From Solirubrobacterales bacterium (lineage in GTDB: Bacteria > Actinomycetota > Thermoleophilia > Solirubrobacterales > JACPNS01), in NCBI GenBank assembly GCA_016185345.1, contig JACPNS010000004.1, positions 1 to 64,000 of the forward strand: a stretch of DNA of 64,000 nucleotides, written 5' to 3'. The notes below the pieces were generated by a model. The model did not search any database, had not been told where the DNA came from, and saw only the letters and a list, made by a program, of their open reading frames with translations. Positions within the stretch are counted from its first letter, which is position 1; each line of letters begins with the position of its first letter. Made by a program: the position numbers and the translations under genes. Below, piece by piece: positions 63,800 to 64,000 of the stretch.

Positions 63800-64000
63800 C
63801 TAACGCTCGGCGGCCACCGGCGACGGGAGTCGAAGTCGTTTCAACATGAGGGCATTCACCGCGACAATAAGACTTGACCCCGCCATCGTCAACGCGGCGA
63901 TTTCAGGGCGGAGCACAAGCCCTGTGGACGGCTGGAAAACGCCGGCGGCTATCGGGAGTGCCAAAGCGTTGTACCCAATTGCCCAAGTGAGGTTCTGGCG
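63800..64000 (-). CDS. Heavy-metal P-type ATPase, C-terminal end (partial)
   Basis: The minus strand is open from the window edge to a TAG at 63800-63802 and encodes 66 residues. These match the end of a CopA-like pump: RQNLTWAIGYNALALPIAAG, then LVLRPEIAALTMAGSSLIVA and NALMLKRLRL. The order QNL-WA-GYN and MAGSS-V-NAL is typical of P1B-1 copper pumps. The rest of the gene is outside the window. It is convergent with the ArsR gene across 90 bp. Confidence 0.85.
   Translation of the reverse strand, partial: RQNLTWAIGYNALALPIAAGVFQPSTGLVLRPEIAALTMAGSSLIVAVNALMLKRLRLPSPVAAER

Overview
The window looks like a chromosomal segment of a high-GC actinobacterium, most probably class Thermoleophilia (Solirubrobacterales-like). 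This is inferred from three things: Actinobacteria-type rRNA flanks, secreted proteins with VKNSSLTG/IKNKSLS repeats, and starts that often sit 6-9 nt after a -10-like hexamer (leaderless style). No database search was possible, so the taxonomy is an inference.

Layout. 1-3700: minus-strand rRNA operon (5' half of 23S, a spacer without tRNA genes, 16S, leader) behind tyrS. 5-7.3 kb: a class A penicillin-binding protein. 7.3-38.3 kb: a large, almost wholly minus-strand branched-chain amino acid region: ilvB-ilvN, ilvC, serA, leuA, leuC-leuD, then leuB-ilvE-cimA-DegT aminotransferase-argH. With cimA present and no ilvA seen, isoleucine is probably made through citramalate. ilvD is not in the window. 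Interleaved with it is most of the menaquinone pathway (menB-menA-menC, menH, menD, menF). menE, menG and menI are absent. menF lies 8 bp behind ilvN and is probably co-transcribed with ilvBN. A vapBC-like pair sits between menD and menF.

22.5-25 kb: a lower-GC insert between leuA and serA carries an unassigned reverse transcriptase with a long helical C-terminal part and a divergent winged-helix-like gene. This is the best candidate for an undescribed defence system. Just next to it, leuA has an unannotated control region: an apparently leaderless 18-aa leader peptide with a run of five Leu codons. Its pyrimidine-rich codons are perfectly complementary over 10 nt to the leuA ribosome binding site, suggesting leucine-responsive translational attenuation.

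38.5-48 kb: a secreted protein, a broken secreted-protein gene, gatCAB, folD, two small membrane proteins and pcrA. 48-51.7 kb: an alpha/beta hydrolase and a cysteine operon (Rrf2 regulator-cysK-E1-like protein-cysE). 51.7-58.7 kb: an HDOD-LuxR fusion regulator, gltX, nfo and dnaE. 58.8-64 kb: a metal-handling cluster (small secreted protein, DUF305 lipoprotein, CDF transporter, Zn/Cd-type P1B ATPase, CadC-like ArsR regulator, and the 3' end of a second P-type ATPase cut by the window edge). No CRISPR array, tRNA gene, insertion sequence or phage gene was seen.
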